From contig NZ_CP102268.1 of the NCBI RefSeq assembly GCF_025148285.1, positions 4,061,501-4,125,500 of the forward strand: DNA of 64,000 nucleotides, written 5' to 3'. This DNA is from Marvinbryantia formatexigens DSM 14469. Its GTDB lineage: Bacteria > Bacillota > Clostridia > Lachnospirales > Lachnospiraceae. Positions 34,945 to 45,016 of the stretch are shown here, one piece after another. Position 1 is the stretch's first letter. Each line of letters begins with the position of its first letter. Both the position numbers and the translations under genes were made by a program. Under the pieces are notes generated by a model. That model had not been told where the DNA came from, did no database searches, and saw nothing but the letters and a program-made list of their open reading frames with translations.

Positions 34945-37086
34945 GTGACTTTATTTGATGTTGTATTTAGTGGAAACGATACTGTGTATGGACTGACAGA
35001 AAACGCTGTCGACGCAGCTATCGCACAGCACGGTGCGGATAAGGCAGTTGCTTTTCCGGACACCGCATACAGCCTGCCGTGTTACTTCGGGGTAACCGGA
35101 ACAAAGATTTCCAACCTCGGCGACATGAAGGCTGCTCTCGGAACAATTAAATCTCTTATGACCAGAGAAAAACGTCTGAACGATGTATTTATGTCCGGTA
35201 TTGCTACGGCGCTCTGCGCAGAGTTTATTGAAGCGCTGAAATACATCGACGGTGCAGCTCCCTACGAGGCTCCGTGCTACGGACATCTGGGTGATGCGAT
35301 TATCCGTGAGCTCGGTGTTCCGCTTGTAACCGGCGATATTCCGGGCGTTGCAGTTATCCTTGGCTCCGCTCCGACCGCACAGGAAGGTGTGGACCTGGTA
35401 AAATCCTACCAGGCACAGGGTATTCTGGTTACGCTGGTTGGCGGTATTATCGACCAGTGTGAAGAGCTTGGCTACAAGACCGGCGCAAACGTGCGTGTAA
35501 TCCCGCTTGGCAAGGATGTGACCAGCGTTGTTCATGTAGTATCCGTTGCAGTGCGTGCAGCACTGATCTTCGGCAACATCCAGGGCGGCGATGCTTCTGG
35601 TCTGATGGAATACACCATGAAGCGTGTACCGGCATTTGTAAACGCGTTCGCTCCGCTTGACCCGGTTATTGTTGCATGCGGCGCAGGCGCTATCGCACTC
35701 GGCTTCCCGGTAGTTACCAACGATGTGGCAACCGCAGAGGCAGTTAATATCAAGGTTCCGAAGAGCCTTATCGTGCAGCCGGATGTCAGCAAGTTCAATG
35801 CGACCTCCCTGGAAGCACGCGACATTAAGATTAAAATTACACATATCGATATCCCGGTTGCTTTTGCTTCCGCATTCGAGGGCGAAATTATCCGCCGCGG
35901 CGATATGCAGGTAGAATTCGATGGCTCCCGTGTGGACTGCTTCGAGCTGGTACAGACGAAGGATGCTTCCGAAGTGGAAGACCACAAGATCGAGGTCATT
36001 GGACCGGATATTGATGAAATGCCGGAAGGCAGCAAGCAGAGCATTGCGTATGTGGTAGAGGTAGCCGGCAAGACGATGCAGGCTGATTTCGAGTCCGTAT
36101 TTGAGCGTAAATTCCATTCCTACCTTAACTGCGTGGAAGGTATGATGCATACCGGACAGCGTGATATGATCCGTATCCGTATCAGCAAGGATACCTATAA
36201 TGCAGGCTTCCGTCTGAAACATATCGGCGAAGTGCTTTACGCTAAGGTAAAGAGCGAATTTGCTGCAGTTGTGGACAAGTGCCAGGTGAAGATCTGCACC
36301 GATGCGGCAGAGTGTACAAAACTTCGTCATGAGCTGGCTACTCCGGTATATGACAAGCGCGACGAGCGTCTGACCACACTGACAGACGAGGGCGTTGACG
36401 TATACTACAGCTGTATCATGTGCCAGGCATTCTCACCGAGCCACGTATGTGTGGTAACACCGGAGAGACTTGGACTTTGCGGCGCCGTTTCATGGCTGGA
36501 TGCGAAAGCAACCAACGAGCTTGATCCGCAGGGACCGTGCCAGGTAATCACGAAAGAAAGACCGATCGATGAAAGAATCGGTGAATATGAGGATGTAAAC
36601 GAAGCAGTACGCAAGTTCTCCCAGGGTGCTCTGGAAGACGTATCCCTGTACTCCATCATCGAAAAGCCGATGACGAGCTGCGGATGCTTCGAGTGTATCT
36701 GCGGTATCGAGCCGCTGTCCAACGGTGTCTGCATCGCAAACCGTGAGTACGCAGGCATGACCCCGATCGGTATGACCTTCTCAGAGCTGGCTTCCATGAC
36801 CGGCGGCGGTGTACAGACACCGGGCTTCATGGGACATGGTAAGCACTTCATCGCTTCCAAGAAGTTCATGAAGGCAGAGGGCGGTATCGAGCGTATCGTA
36901 TGGATGCCGAAGGAACTGAAGGAGCAGGTAAAAGACAGACTCAACGCAACCGCAAAAGAGCTTTACGGAATCGACAACTTCACCGATATGATCGGCGACG
37001 AGACCGTGGCAGAAGATCCGGAGACACTGCTGGCATTCCTGGAAGAAAAAGGACACCCGGCACTTACAATGGAACCAATGATGTAA
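34945..37086 (+). CDS. acsB: Acetyl-CoA synthase catalytic subunit AcsB
   Basis: Joins CO, a methyl group from the corrinoid protein and CoA at the Ni-Ni-[4Fe-4S] A-cluster. The start is GTG 34945, 8 nt behind GGAGG; the in-frame ATG at 34930 overlaps that site. The 713-residue protein has the A-cluster cysteines Cys490, 493, 502, 512 (SCIMCQAF...HVC...GLCG) and Cys579/581 (SCGCFEC), each exactly 16 lower than the Moorella numbering 506, 509, 518, 528, 595, 597. The N-terminal CODH-interaction domain is present, so this is the bacterial type. Confidence 0.98.
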   Translation: MTLFDVVFSGNDTVYGLTENAVDAAIAQHGADKAVAFPDTAYSLPCYFGVTGTKISNLGDMKAALGTIKSLMTREKRLNDVFMSGIATALCAEFIEALKYIDGAAPYEAPCYGHLGDAIIRELGVPLVTGDIPGVAVILGSAPTAQEGVDLVKSYQAQGILVTLVGGIIDQCEELGYKTGANVRVIPLGKDVTSVVHVVSVAVRAALIFGNIQGGDASGLMEYTMKRVPAFVNAFAPLDPVIVACGAGAIALGFPVVTNDVATAEAVNIKVPKSLIVQPDVSKFNATSLEARDIKIKITHIDIPVAFASAFEGEIIRRGDMQVEFDGSRVDCFELVQTKDASEVEDHKIEVIGPDIDEMPEGSKQSIAYVVEVAGKTMQADFESVFERKFHSYLNCVEGMMHTGQRDMIRIRISKDTYNAGFRLKHIGEVLYAKVKSEFAAVVDKCQVKICTDAAECTKLRHELATPVYDKRDERLTTLTDEGVDVYYSCIMCQAFSPSHVCVVTPERLGLCGAVSWLDAKATNELDPQGPCQVITKERPIDERIGEYEDVNEAVRKFSQGALEDVSLYSIIEKPMTSCGCFECICGIEPLSNGVCIANREYAGMTPIGMTFSELASMTGGGVQTPGFMGHGKHFIASKKFMKAEGGIERIVWMPKELKEQVKDRLNATAKELYGIDNFTDMIGDETVAEDPETLLAFLEEKGHPALTMEPMM

Positions 37087-37092
37087 GCAATC

Positions 37093-37113
37093 AAAATCGG
37101 CTCCGCCGATTTT
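37093..37113 (+). terminator. Hairpin directly after acsB
   Basis: AAAATCGGC (37093-37101) and GCCGATTTT (37105-37113) form a perfect 9-bp stem with loop TCC. The run of only four T's is inside the stem, so it may be a partial terminator or a 3'-end stabiliser at the acsB/acsD boundary. Confidence 0.6.
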
Positions 37114-37174
37114 CGGGTGCGAACGCAGTGAGCAGCCGTTATGACGTGCAAAGCACGGCATGATTGCTTAACGA

Positions 37175-37287
37175 GGAAAAATGCGCAGCATTTTTCTGAG
37201 TCTAACATGATTCAGCAACGTGAAACACCCAAATGTAACGAAATCTTTGAGCTGCGCAAGCAGCGGCAGACGTGCTTTTGCACGTCT
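37175..37287 (+). repeat. Structured intergenic repeat, unit 1
   Basis: A 94-nt core (37175-37268) that recurs 144 nt downstream with two mismatches. It holds hairpin AAAAATGC/GCATTTTT (37177-37195) and a GNRA-capped stem GCTGC-GCAA-GCAGC (37251-37264). It runs into a unit-specific hairpin AGACGTGC-TTTT-GCACGTCT (37268-37287). Confidence 0.85.
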
Positions 37288-37318
37288 GGATTCCGGAGTA
37301 TAAGGTGTGCACGTGGCG

Positions 37319-37430
37319 GGAAAAATGCGCAGCATTTTTCTGAGTCTAACATGATTCAGCAGCGTGAAACACCCAAATGTAACGAAATCTTTAAGCTGCG
37401 CAAGCAGCGGCACCCGCGCATCTGCGCGGC
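37319..37430 (+). repeat. Structured intergenic repeat, unit 2
   Basis: Second copy of the 94-nt core (37319-37412), with both core hairpins intact (37321-37339 and 37395-37408). Its third hairpin has a different sequence, CCGCGC-ATCT-GCGCGG (37414-37429), at the equivalent position, so the structure is kept while bases differ. Together with unit 1 it fills the 462-nt acsB-acsD gap. The rest of the gap is GC-rich with a CCGGCCGGCCGG palindrome near 37476. No gene is credible here. Confidence 0.85.
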
Positions 37431-37548
37431 TGGATTTACCAATTTGTTTTTCCCCGCGCGCCGGCAGGCAACACCCGGCCGGCCGGGGTGCGGTTAAAAA
37501 AATGCATAGAAAAATGCAGTAGATGTTTTATGAAGGAGGAAATTTAAA

Positions 37549-38490
37549 ATGCCGTTTACAGCAAAATCAGGAAAGTTCAATGCCAGCATTAAGACAGTAA
37601 CCGTTGGCACCGGCGACAAAGCGATTACTCTTGGCGGAGAAAACGTTCTGCCGTTCTACACTTTCGACGCACCGATTGAAAACGCACCGAAGGTAGGTAT
37701 CGAGATCACAGATTTCGGTATGGAAAATGAACTGGAATGTGTAAAAAAATACTATGAAGGATGCACCACACTGGCAGATATCGCAAAAAGAGCTGCTTCT
37801 TTTGAGGGTGTAGACTTCTTATGCTTCCGTATGGAGGGCGGCGATCCCAACGGAGCAAACAAATCAACAGAGGAACTGATGGCTGCACTGAAAGAGGTTG
37901 CAGAGGCAGTGGACTGTCCGCTGGTTGTTGCGGGCTCCAAGAACGCAGAAAGAGATGCGGAGCTTCTCTCCAAGGCTGCGGAAGCAGTACAGGGAAAGAA
38001 TGCCATTATCCTTGCGGCAAGAGAAGAAAACTACAAAACAGTCGGCGCTGCTGCCGGTCTTGCATACAATCAGATTGTCGGCGCGGAATCTTCTGTTGAT
38101 ATCAACCTTGCAAAACAGTTGAATGTATTACTGACACAGTTAGGTGTCAATGCCTCCAGCATTGCAATGAACGTAGGTACCGCGGCTGCAGGCTACGGTT
38201 ATGAGTACGTTGCATCGACCATGCAGCGTGTAAAAGCAGCGGCTTTGTCCCAGAACGATACACAGCTCCAGATGCCGATCATCACACCGGTAGCATCTGA
38301 GGTATGGGGCGTAAAGGAAGCTGTTACAACCGAAGCTGATATGCCGGAATGGGGAGACCAGGAAAGACGTGGCGTAGATATGGAAGTACAGACTGCAGCA
38401 GCCGACTTAGCCTGCGGCTCCAATGCTGTAATTCTGAAACATCCGACATCAATCGCAACTATTTCCAAGATGATTAAAGAATTAGTTTAG
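37549..38490 (+). CDS. acsD: Corrinoid/iron-sulfur protein small subunit AcsD
   Basis: The delta subunit of the corrinoid iron-sulfur protein that carries the methyl group to AcsB. The 313 residues have the family N-terminus (MPFTAKSGKFNASI) and a TIM-barrel-type sequence (GVDFLCFRMEGGDPNGANKS; SSIAMNVGTAAAGYGYEY; MPIITPVASEVWG). AAGGAGG precedes the ATG. acsC follows after 31 nt. Confidence 0.96.
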   Translation: MPFTAKSGKFNASIKTVTVGTGDKAITLGGENVLPFYTFDAPIENAPKVGIEITDFGMENELECVKKYYEGCTTLADIAKRAASFEGVDFLCFRMEGGDPNGANKSTEELMAALKEVAEAVDCPLVVAGSKNAERDAELLSKAAEAVQGKNAIILAAREENYKTVGAAAGLAYNQIVGAESSVDINLAKQLNVLLTQLGVNASSIAMNVGTAAAGYGYEYVASTMQRVKAAALSQNDTQLQMPIITPVASEVWGVKEAVTTEADMPEWGDQERRGVDMEVQTAAADLACGSNAVILKHPTSIATISKMIKELV

Positions 38491-38521
38491 TATAATTGCT
38501 GTTAAGGAGGAAGAAAGAATT

Positions 38522-39868
38522 ATGGCACTCAAAGGTCTGGATATATTCAAATTATCACCGAAGAAAAACTGTAAGGAATGCGGAAGCCCGACATGTATGG
38601 CTTTCTCTATGAAGGTGGCGCAGGGCGCGGTTGACATCAACGCCTGCCCGTACTTCTCAGAGGATGCAAAGGCTCAGTTATCCGAGGCTACCGCACCGCC
38701 TATGAAGACAGTAAAAGTAGGTACCGGAAGCGAGGAATTTGCACTCGGCGGCGAGACGGTTATGGAACGTCACGAGAAAACATTTGTCAGCAAGACAAGA
38801 TATGCCGTTGCTCTGTGCAACTGCATGAGCGCGGAAGAAATCGACGCGGCTCTGGCTGGCATTCCGAAAGTAGATTATGAGCGTATCGGCGAGAGAATGT
38901 ACGTGGAAATGGTATACGTAAACTACTCCGCAGACGGCGCAACTGATTATGTAGAGCTGGTAAAGAAAGCAGCGGCACTCGGCAGAACGCTGATTCTTGG
39001 CTGCACCGATGTGGAAGTGGCAAAGGCGGCTCTGGCTGTATGTAAGGACGGCAAGCCCATCCTGAACGGCGCGACACCGGAAAACTATGCTGAAATGAGC
39101 GCAGCAGCAACCGAAGCCGGCGTAGTGCTTGGCGTTACCGGCGCTGATATCAATGGATTATACGACACTGTAAAAGCACTGGAAGCTCTTGGAAACAAGA
39201 ATCTGGTGATCGACACCACGGGAGCAACTGTAAAGGAGACCTTCGCAAACACGGTACGTGTCCGCAAGGCGGCCATCAAGGACGGCGACAGAAGCTTTGG
39301 TTATCCGTCCATCGTAAACCTGGTAAAGGTTGCAAAGGATGACATGCATCTGCAGTCTGCACTGGCAGCGGTATTCACCATCAAATATGGTTCCATCGTT
39401 GTTATGCAGGAAATGACCTATTCTGAGGCACAGCCGCTGTATGGTCTGCGTCAGAACATCTTCACAGACCCGCAGAAGCCGATGCGTGTGGAGCCGGGTA
39501 TCTACCCGCTCAACGGTGCGGATGAAAATTCCATCTGTCTGACCACCGTAGACTTTGCGCTTACATATTTCCTGGTATCCGGCGAACTGGAGCGCTCCGG
39601 CGTACCGTGCAATCTGATCATCAGCGATGCGGGCGGACTTTCCGTACTGACTGCATGGGCTGCTGGAAAGCTGTCTGCCGGAACGATTGAAAAGTTCTGG
39701 AAAGAGCAGGATATCGAAGGAAAAATCAAGAGCCGCAAGCTCATCATTCCGGGTAAGGTTGCTGTCCTCAAGGGCGAGATCGAGGCGAAGCTTCCGGGCT
39801 GGGAGGTTATCATTGCCCCGGCAGAAGCTGCACAGTTAGTAAAATTCTTAAAAGATATGAACCTTTAA
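38522..39868 (+). CDS. acsC: Corrinoid/iron-sulfur protein large subunit AcsC
   Basis: The gamma subunit holding the [4Fe-4S] cluster and the corrinoid. Cluster cysteines are Cys17, 20, 25 and 42 (NCKECGSPTCMAF...NACPYF), the C-x2-C-x4-C-x16-C pattern. A TIM-barrel middle and a C-terminal cobamide-binding region (LIISDAGGLSVLTAWAAGKL) follow. The 448 residues match the family. Methyl groups arrive from AcsE; reductive repair is by AcsV. Confidence 0.97.
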   Translation: MALKGLDIFKLSPKKNCKECGSPTCMAFSMKVAQGAVDINACPYFSEDAKAQLSEATAPPMKTVKVGTGSEEFALGGETVMERHEKTFVSKTRYAVALCNCMSAEEIDAALAGIPKVDYERIGERMYVEMVYVNYSADGATDYVELVKKAAALGRTLILGCTDVEVAKAALAVCKDGKPILNGATPENYAEMSAAATEAGVVLGVTGADINGLYDTVKALEALGNKNLVIDTTGATVKETFANTVRVRKAAIKDGDRSFGYPSIVNLVKVAKDDMHLQSALAAVFTIKYGSIVVMQEMTYSEAQPLYGLRQNIFTDPQKPMRVEPGIYPLNGADENSICLTTVDFALTYFLVSGELERSGVPCNLIISDAGGLSVLTAWAAGKLSAGTIEKFWKEQDIEGKIKSRKLIIPGKVAVLKGEIEAKLPGWEVIIAPAEAAQLVKFLKDMNL

Positions 39869-39896
39869 AATTTATTATCTAAGGAGGATAACACAA

Positions 39897-40682
39897 ATGG
39901 CAAAATTTATTACGATTGGTGAAAGACTCTCCACCACTGCTCCGGCAGTAAACAAGGCTTTCACGGAGAGAGACCCGGAACCGATTCTGAAAAGAGCGAA
40001 ACAGCAGCTCGACGCTGGCGCTACTTATCTGGATGTGAACATCGGACCGGCTGAGAGCGACGGCGAGGATCTGATGAAGTGGGCAGTACAGCTCCTTCAG
40101 AGCGAATTCGACAACGTTCCGCTGGCACTGGATACCTCCAACAAAAAGGCTATCGAGGCTGGTATTTCCGTTTACAACCGTTCCAAGGGAAAACCGATTG
40201 TAAACTCTGCGGATGCTGCAGGCAGAATTGAAAACATCGACCTTGCTGCTGCAAACGACGCGATCGTTATCGCGCTCTGCAACGGCGAAGGTATTGCAAA
40301 GGACAACGACGAGCGTATGGGCTACTGCCAGATGCTGCTTGAGAGAGGTCTGGAGCATGGTATGGAAGCGGAGGACCTCTGGTTCGACCCGCTGTTCCTG
40401 GTTGTAAAGGGTATGCAGGACAAGCAGATGCAGATTCTTGAGTGTATCAAAATGTTCTCTGATATGGGACTGAATTCCACAGGCGGTCTGTCCAATAACT
40501 CCAACGGTATGCCGAAGCATATCCGTCCGATCATGGATTCCGCTATGGTTGCTATGGCTATGATGCAGGGTCTTACCTCCGCGATCGTAAACCCGAACGA
40601 CCTGCGTCTGATGGAGACTATCAAGTCCTGTGATGTATTGAAGAACAACACTCTGTACGCAGATTCCTATCTGGAGATTTAA
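39897..40682 (+). CDS. acsE: Methyltetrahydrofolate:corrinoid protein methyltransferase AcsE
   Basis: Moves the methyl group from methyl-tetrahydrofolate to cob(I)amide on AcsC. The 261 residues form a pterin-binding TIM barrel: FITIGERL, GATYLDVNIGPAESDG with the conserved aspartate, PLALDTSNKKAIEAG, and GGLSNNSNGMPKHIR. AAGGAGG precedes the ATG. acsV begins at the next base after the stop. Confidence 0.97.
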   Translation: MAKFITIGERLSTTAPAVNKAFTERDPEPILKRAKQQLDAGATYLDVNIGPAESDGEDLMKWAVQLLQSEFDNVPLALDTSNKKAIEAGISVYNRSKGKPIVNSADAAGRIENIDLAAANDAIVIALCNGEGIAKDNDERMGYCQMLLERGLEHGMEAEDLWFDPLFLVVKGMQDKQMQILECIKMFSDMGLNSTGGLSNNSNGMPKHIRPIMDSAMVAMAMMQGLTSAIVNPNDLRLMETIKSCDVLKNNTLYADSYLEI

Positions 40683-42608
40683 ATGTTTAAGGTAACTTTT
40701 AAGTTTGAAAACAGCGAAGATGTCAGCGTCTTCGCTGCTTTCGGTGAAAACCTTCTTGAGGTAGCGAGAAAAACAAATGTAGCTATCGACGCGCCCTGTT
40801 CGGGGAATGCTTCCTGTGGAAAATGCCGCGTAAAGCTGGTCGGCGGGACACTGGACTCGAAAAAGACGCGCCATATCAGTGATGAGGAGTATGCGCAGGG
40901 GTGGCGCCTGGCCTGTGTCAGCAAAATCTGCGATAACGTAGAGGTGCTGGTGCCGGATATTGCGTCCGCTTACCGCAGCCGCATGAAAGTAGCGGATTTG
41001 AGCTCACCGGACGAAATTAAAATTTTCGACGACTTAAAAGGACAGGTATGTGAAGCAGGTATTGCATTAAAAAATGATATGGAGGTTGTATCCATTAAAA
41101 TGGATGTGCCTTCTCTGGACGACACGATGCCGGATAACGAGCGTCTCACCCGCGCGATTACAGAAGCGACCGGTATGCAGATCGTCCGTATTCCTTACGC
41201 AGTTATGAAAAAGCTTGCAGTTGTGCTGCGTGAGAGTAATTTTGACGTGCAGGTTGTATGGCGCAAAAACGCCAATGATGTGTTTGTTTACGATGTCCTG
41301 CCGAAGGATAAGCCGGCGGTGGTTGCCGGACTGGCGGTGGATATCGGAACGACGACGGTTTCCGCGATTATTATCAATATGCTGGACGGCAGCATTCTCG
41401 CAAAGGGTTCCTCCGGAAACGGACAGATCCGCTACGGCGCGGATGTCATCAACCGTATCATTGAATCGGTGAAGCCGGGCGGCAGCGAGCGCCTGCAGAA
41501 GGCTGTGATCGAAGAGACCATCAATCCGCTGATCGATACGATGTGCAGACAGGCGAAAATCAGTCACAACAGCATTTACCGCATGAGCGTGGCGTCCAAC
41601 ACCACCATGAATCACCTGCTGTTCGGGCTGAACGGCGACAGTATCCGCACAGAGCCGTATATTCCGACGTTCTTCAAGACGAATTCCATGTATACGGCGG
41701 ATATCGGCATCAAAACAAATCCGTGTGCGCACATTATTGTGGCGCCGAACATTGGAAGCTATGTGGGCGGCGATATCACGGCGGGCGCGTTTGTCAGTAT
41801 GCTCTGGAACAAACCGGAATTTTCGCTGTTTATCGACCTTGGAACGAACGGGGAAATTGTGTTCGGCAACTCGGACTTTATGTTCAGCTGCGCCTGCTCG
41901 GCAGGACCGGCGTTTGAGGGCGGCGATATCAGCTGCGGTATGCGTGCGACAGACGGTGCGATTGAAGCCTGTACGATTGATAAAGAAACAATGGAGCCGA
42001 CTTTTACCGTTGTGGGAGGGGAGGGCACAAAGCCGATCGGACTTTGCGGTTCGGGTATCATTGATGTGATCGCGGAGCTTTTCCGCTGCGGCATCATCAG
42101 CCCGAAGGGCAAATTTATCCGGGAGGGCGCGCGTGTCCGTCACGACCAGTACGGCATCGGGTCCTATGTGCTGGCATTTGAAAAGGATGCCGGTTCTGTA
42201 AAAGACGTGGAAATCAACGAGGTGGATATTGACAACTTTATCCGTGCGAAGGGCGCGATTTTCTCCGCAATCCGCACAATGCTGTCATATTGCGACTTTG
42301 ATGTATCCATGATTGAGCATGTGTATGTGGCGGGCGGTATCGGCAGCGGCATCAATATGAAAAACGCTGTCCGCATCGGGATGTTCCCGGATGTTCCGCT
42401 GGAATTATACGAATATATCGGAAACTCTTCACTGGTGGGCGCTTATGCAATGCTGTATTCCAGTGAAGCGGAGCGCAAGGTTTACGAGGTGGCAAAGAAT
42501 ATGACTTACCTGGAGCTGAGCGCCATCACATCCTATATGGATGAATTTGTGGGAGCGTGCTTCCTTCCTCACACGGATGCATCGCTTTTCCCAAGCATTA
42601 CAGAATAA
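40683..42608 (+). CDS. acsV: Corrinoid activation protein AcsV (RACo type)
   Basis: An ATP-dependent reductive activator that rescues oxidised cob(II)amide in AcsC. The 641-residue protein has an N-terminal [2Fe-2S] ferredoxin domain with Cys39, 45, 48 and 78 (CSGNASCGKC...LACVS), a middle linker (~100-200) and a C-terminal DUF4445/ASKHA ATPase region (AVDIGTTTVSAIII; DLGTNGEIVFG; VYVAGGIGSGINMKNA). Position directly behind acsE and length fit the acetogen RACo. Confidence 0.95.
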   Translation: MFKVTFKFENSEDVSVFAAFGENLLEVARKTNVAIDAPCSGNASCGKCRVKLVGGTLDSKKTRHISDEEYAQGWRLACVSKICDNVEVLVPDIASAYRSRMKVADLSSPDEIKIFDDLKGQVCEAGIALKNDMEVVSIKMDVPSLDDTMPDNERLTRAITEATGMQIVRIPYAVMKKLAVVLRESNFDVQVVWRKNANDVFVYDVLPKDKPAVVAGLAVDIGTTTVSAIIINMLDGSILAKGSSGNGQIRYGADVINRIIESVKPGGSERLQKAVIEETINPLIDTMCRQAKISHNSIYRMSVASNTTMNHLLFGLNGDSIRTEPYIPTFFKTNSMYTADIGIKTNPCAHIIVAPNIGSYVGGDITAGAFVSMLWNKPEFSLFIDLGTNGEIVFGNSDFMFSCACSAGPAFEGGDISCGMRATDGAIEACTIDKETMEPTFTVVGGEGTKPIGLCGSGIIDVIAELFRCGIISPKGKFIREGARVRHDQYGIGSYVLAFEKDAGSVKDVEINEVDIDNFIRAKGAIFSAIRTMLSYCDFDVSMIEHVYVAGGIGSGINMKNAVRIGMFPDVPLELYEYIGNSSLVGAYAMLYSSEAERKVYEVAKNMTYLELSAITSYMDEFVGACFLPHTDASLFPSITE

Positions 42609-42638
42609 ATTTTAACGCGTTGGCAGATAGGAGCAGAC

Positions 42639-43277
42639 ATGATACCAGAATACGCAAAAAACAGCAAAGAAGATATCCCTTTTGGGCAGTATATGGAGCA
42701 GTATCAGCAGATGGACCCGATGGAGTGCGCATCGCGCACGGGTCTTCCTTTTGATGAGGAAACACAGTGCTTCCGGATGCGGATGCTGCAGAAAGAATAT
42801 CTGATTTCCTGGCCGGAGCTTATCGTGACGCGGGCGGATGCGCAGGATGAGACCTACGCCGTGCTCGCGGAGGAGACTCCCGCAAAGATTCTGGCGCTGC
42901 GCTTTTTGCTGCACGGGGTATCGTCGCAGTCCACCGGGAATTTTCTGACTTACCGGGAGGTTCCAAGCGGCGAGGTTTATTTCCGTCAGTTTTCCGGCAG
43001 ATGCCTTTCACGGCTTGCGTACGGCTTTGGCTTTAAGCCGGAAAAGCTGGCGGCGGCTTTTGAGCAGTTGGGGGCGAAAAAGCTTTCTCACGGGGATGTT
43101 TCTTACGAGCTGGAGATTATCAACAATTATTTTGTACGGTTTATACTCTGGACCGGGGATGAGGAATTTCCTCCGAGTACGCAGATGCTTTTTTCCGACA
43201 ATTTTCCGCTGTCCTTCACACCTGAGGACATGGCGGTCGTCGGGGACATCAGCATTAATACGCTGAAAAAAATGTAA
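42639..43277 (+). CDS. DUF3786 protein of the Wood-Ljungdahl cluster
   Basis: A 212-residue DUF3786 protein, function unknown. Relatives sit in CODH/ACS clusters of many acetogens. Visible conserved stretches are the N-terminal MDPMECASRTGLPFDEETQ, FLLHGVSSQSTGNFLTYREV and the C-terminal LFSDNFPLSFTPEDMA. No metal motif, signal peptide or transmembrane segment. AGGAG lies upstream of the ATG. Its place between acsV and fhs makes a role in corrinoid protein or ACS maturation plausible, but this is inference. Confidence 0.85.
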   Translation: MIPEYAKNSKEDIPFGQYMEQYQQMDPMECASRTGLPFDEETQCFRMRMLQKEYLISWPELIVTRADAQDETYAVLAEETPAKILALRFLLHGVSSQSTGNFLTYREVPSGEVYFRQFSGRCLSRLAYGFGFKPEKLAAAFEQLGAKKLSHGDVSYELEIINNYFVRFILWTGDEEFPPSTQMLFSDNFPLSFTPEDMAVVGDISINTLKKM

Positions 43278-43295
43278 CTATTTATGGAGGGTATT

Positions 43296-44981
43296 ATGGG
43301 ATTCAAATCAGACATTGAAATTGCACAGGAGACAGTGATGCAGCCGATCACCGAGATCGCGGCAAAAGCGGGCATCGACGAGAAATATCTGGAGCAGTAC
43401 GGAAAATATAAAGCAAAAATCGATTACAATCTGCTGAAGGAGACAGATGCCGAGAACGGCAAGCTGATCCTGGTGACGGCAATCAACCCGACGCCGGCAG
43501 GAGAGGGAAAGACCACCACCTCCGTGGGTCTGGCAGACGGTCTTTCCAGAATCGGCAAGAAGGTCATGGTTGCGCTGCGTGAACCGTCCCTCGGACCGGT
43601 ATTCGGCGTAAAGGGCGGCGCTGCAGGCGGCGGATACGCACAGGTAGTCCCGATGGAGGACATCAACCTTCACTTCACAGGCGACTTCCACGCGATCGGC
43701 GCGGCAAACAACCTGCTGGCAGCAATGATCGACAACCACATCTTCCAGGGCAACGCGCTGAACATCGACCCGCGCAAGATCACCTGGAGACGCTGCGTGG
43801 ACATGAACGACAGACAGCTTAGAAACGTGGTAGACGGTCTTGGCGGAAAGACAAACGGTATGCCGAGAGAGGACGGCTACGATATCACGGTAGCATCCGA
43901 GATCATGGCAGTGCTCTGTCTGGCAAGCGATATCACCGACCTCAAGAAGAGACTTGCGAGGATCATCGTAGGCTATACATATGGAAAAGCTTCCGAGCAG
44001 AAGCCGGTAACGGCGGGCGACCTGCACGCAGAGGGTGCAATGACCGCACTTCTGAAGGATGCCCTGAAGCCGAACCTGGTACAGACACTGGAGCACACCC
44101 CGGCGATCGTGCACGGCGGCCCGTTCGCAAACATCGCACACGGATGCAACTCCGTAACCGCAACCAAGCTGGCATTAAAGCTGGCTGACTATACGGTAAC
44201 AGAGGCTGGCTTCGGCGCAGACCTCGGTGCCGAGAAATTCCTGGATATCAAGTGCCGTATGGCGGGACTGAAGCCGAACGCGGTTGTCATCGTGGCAACA
44301 GTGCGTGCGCTGAAATACAACGGCGGCGTGGCAAAGGCGGATCTCAACAATGAGAACCTGGAGGCTCTGGAGAAAGGTCTTCCGAACCTGCTGAAGCATG
44401 TTAGCAACATCACAAATGTTTACAAGCTTCCGTGCGTGGTTGCAATCAACGCATTCCCGACCGACACGAAGGCGGAGCTTGACCTTGTTGAGGCAAAATG
44501 CAAAGAGCTTGGCGTAAATGTTGTGCTTTCCGAAGTATGGGCAAAAGGCGGCGAGGGCGGTATCGCACTTGCGGAAGAGGTTGTGAGACTGTGCGAGCAG
44601 CCGAATGACTTCACCTTCGCGTATGAGCTGGATGGCACCATCGAGGATAAGCTGAACGCGATCGTACAGAAGATCTACGGCGGAAGCAAGGTAGTTCTGA
44701 CAGCAAACGCACAGAAGCAGGCGAAGGAGCTGACCGCGCTCGGTTACGAGCACTGCCCGATCTGTATGGCAAAGACACAGTACAGCTTAACCGACGACCA
44801 GACGAAGCTCGGCGCACCGACCGGCTTTGAGGTAACGGTACGCAACCTGAAGATCTCCGCAGGCGCAGGCTTCATCGTAGCGCTGACCGGCGAGATCATG
44901 ACCATGCCGGGACTGCCGAAGGTACCGGCTGCAGAGCGCATCGACGTGGACGAGAACGGAAAGATTTCCGGATTATTCTAA
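43296..44981 (+). CDS. fhs: Formate-tetrahydrofolate ligase
   Basis: Activates formate with ATP to 10-formyl-tetrahydrofolate, the entry of the methyl branch. The start ATG 43296 follows GGAGGG; the upstream in-frame ATG at 43284 overlaps this site. The 561 residues match the family (~557). Motifs are the P-loop [39 protein letters not shown] and the C-terminal [15 protein letters not shown]. It joins the methyl-branch genes to the CODH/ACS genes in one run. Confidence 0.98.
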   Translation: MGFKSDIEIAQETVMQPITEIAAKAGIDEKYLEQYGKYKAKIDYNLLKETDAENGKLILVTAINPTPAGEGKTTTSVGLADGLSRIGKKVMVALREPSLGPVFGVKGGAAGGGYAQVVPMEDINLHFTGDFHAIGAANNLLAAMIDNHIFQGNALNIDPRKITWRRCVDMNDRQLRNVVDGLGGKTNGMPREDGYDITVASEIMAVLCLASDITDLKKRLARIIVGYTYGKASEQKPVTAGDLHAEGAMTALLKDALKPNLVQTLEHTPAIVHGGPFANIAHGCNSVTATKLALKLADYTVTEAGFGADLGAEKFLDIKCRMAGLKPNAVVIVATVRALKYNGGVAKADLNNENLEALEKGLPNLLKHVSNITNVYKLPCVVAINAFPTDTKAELDLVEAKCKELGVNVVLSEVWAKGGEGGIALAEEVVRLCEQPNDFTFAYELDGTIEDKLNAIVQKIYGGSKVVLTANAQKQAKELTALGYEHCPICMAKTQYSLTDDQTKLGAPTGFEVTVRNLKISAGAGFIVALTGEIMTMPGLPKVPAAERIDVDENGKISGLF

Positions 44982-45016
44982 CCCTTCGGGTCAGAGCACT
45001 CCGTGCAGGATGCGCA

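Noticed and set aside
34951-36330. 459-residue minus-strand ORF over acsB
   Set aside because: Antisense shadow of acsB, with Cys/His/Tyr-rich nonsense composition.
37141-37497. 118-residue ORF across the acsB-acsD gap with an internal duplication
   Set aside because: The frame exists only because the repeat period (144 nt) is a multiple of three. It has no Shine-Dalgarno, composition unlike the neighbours, and the DNA is explained by hairpins.
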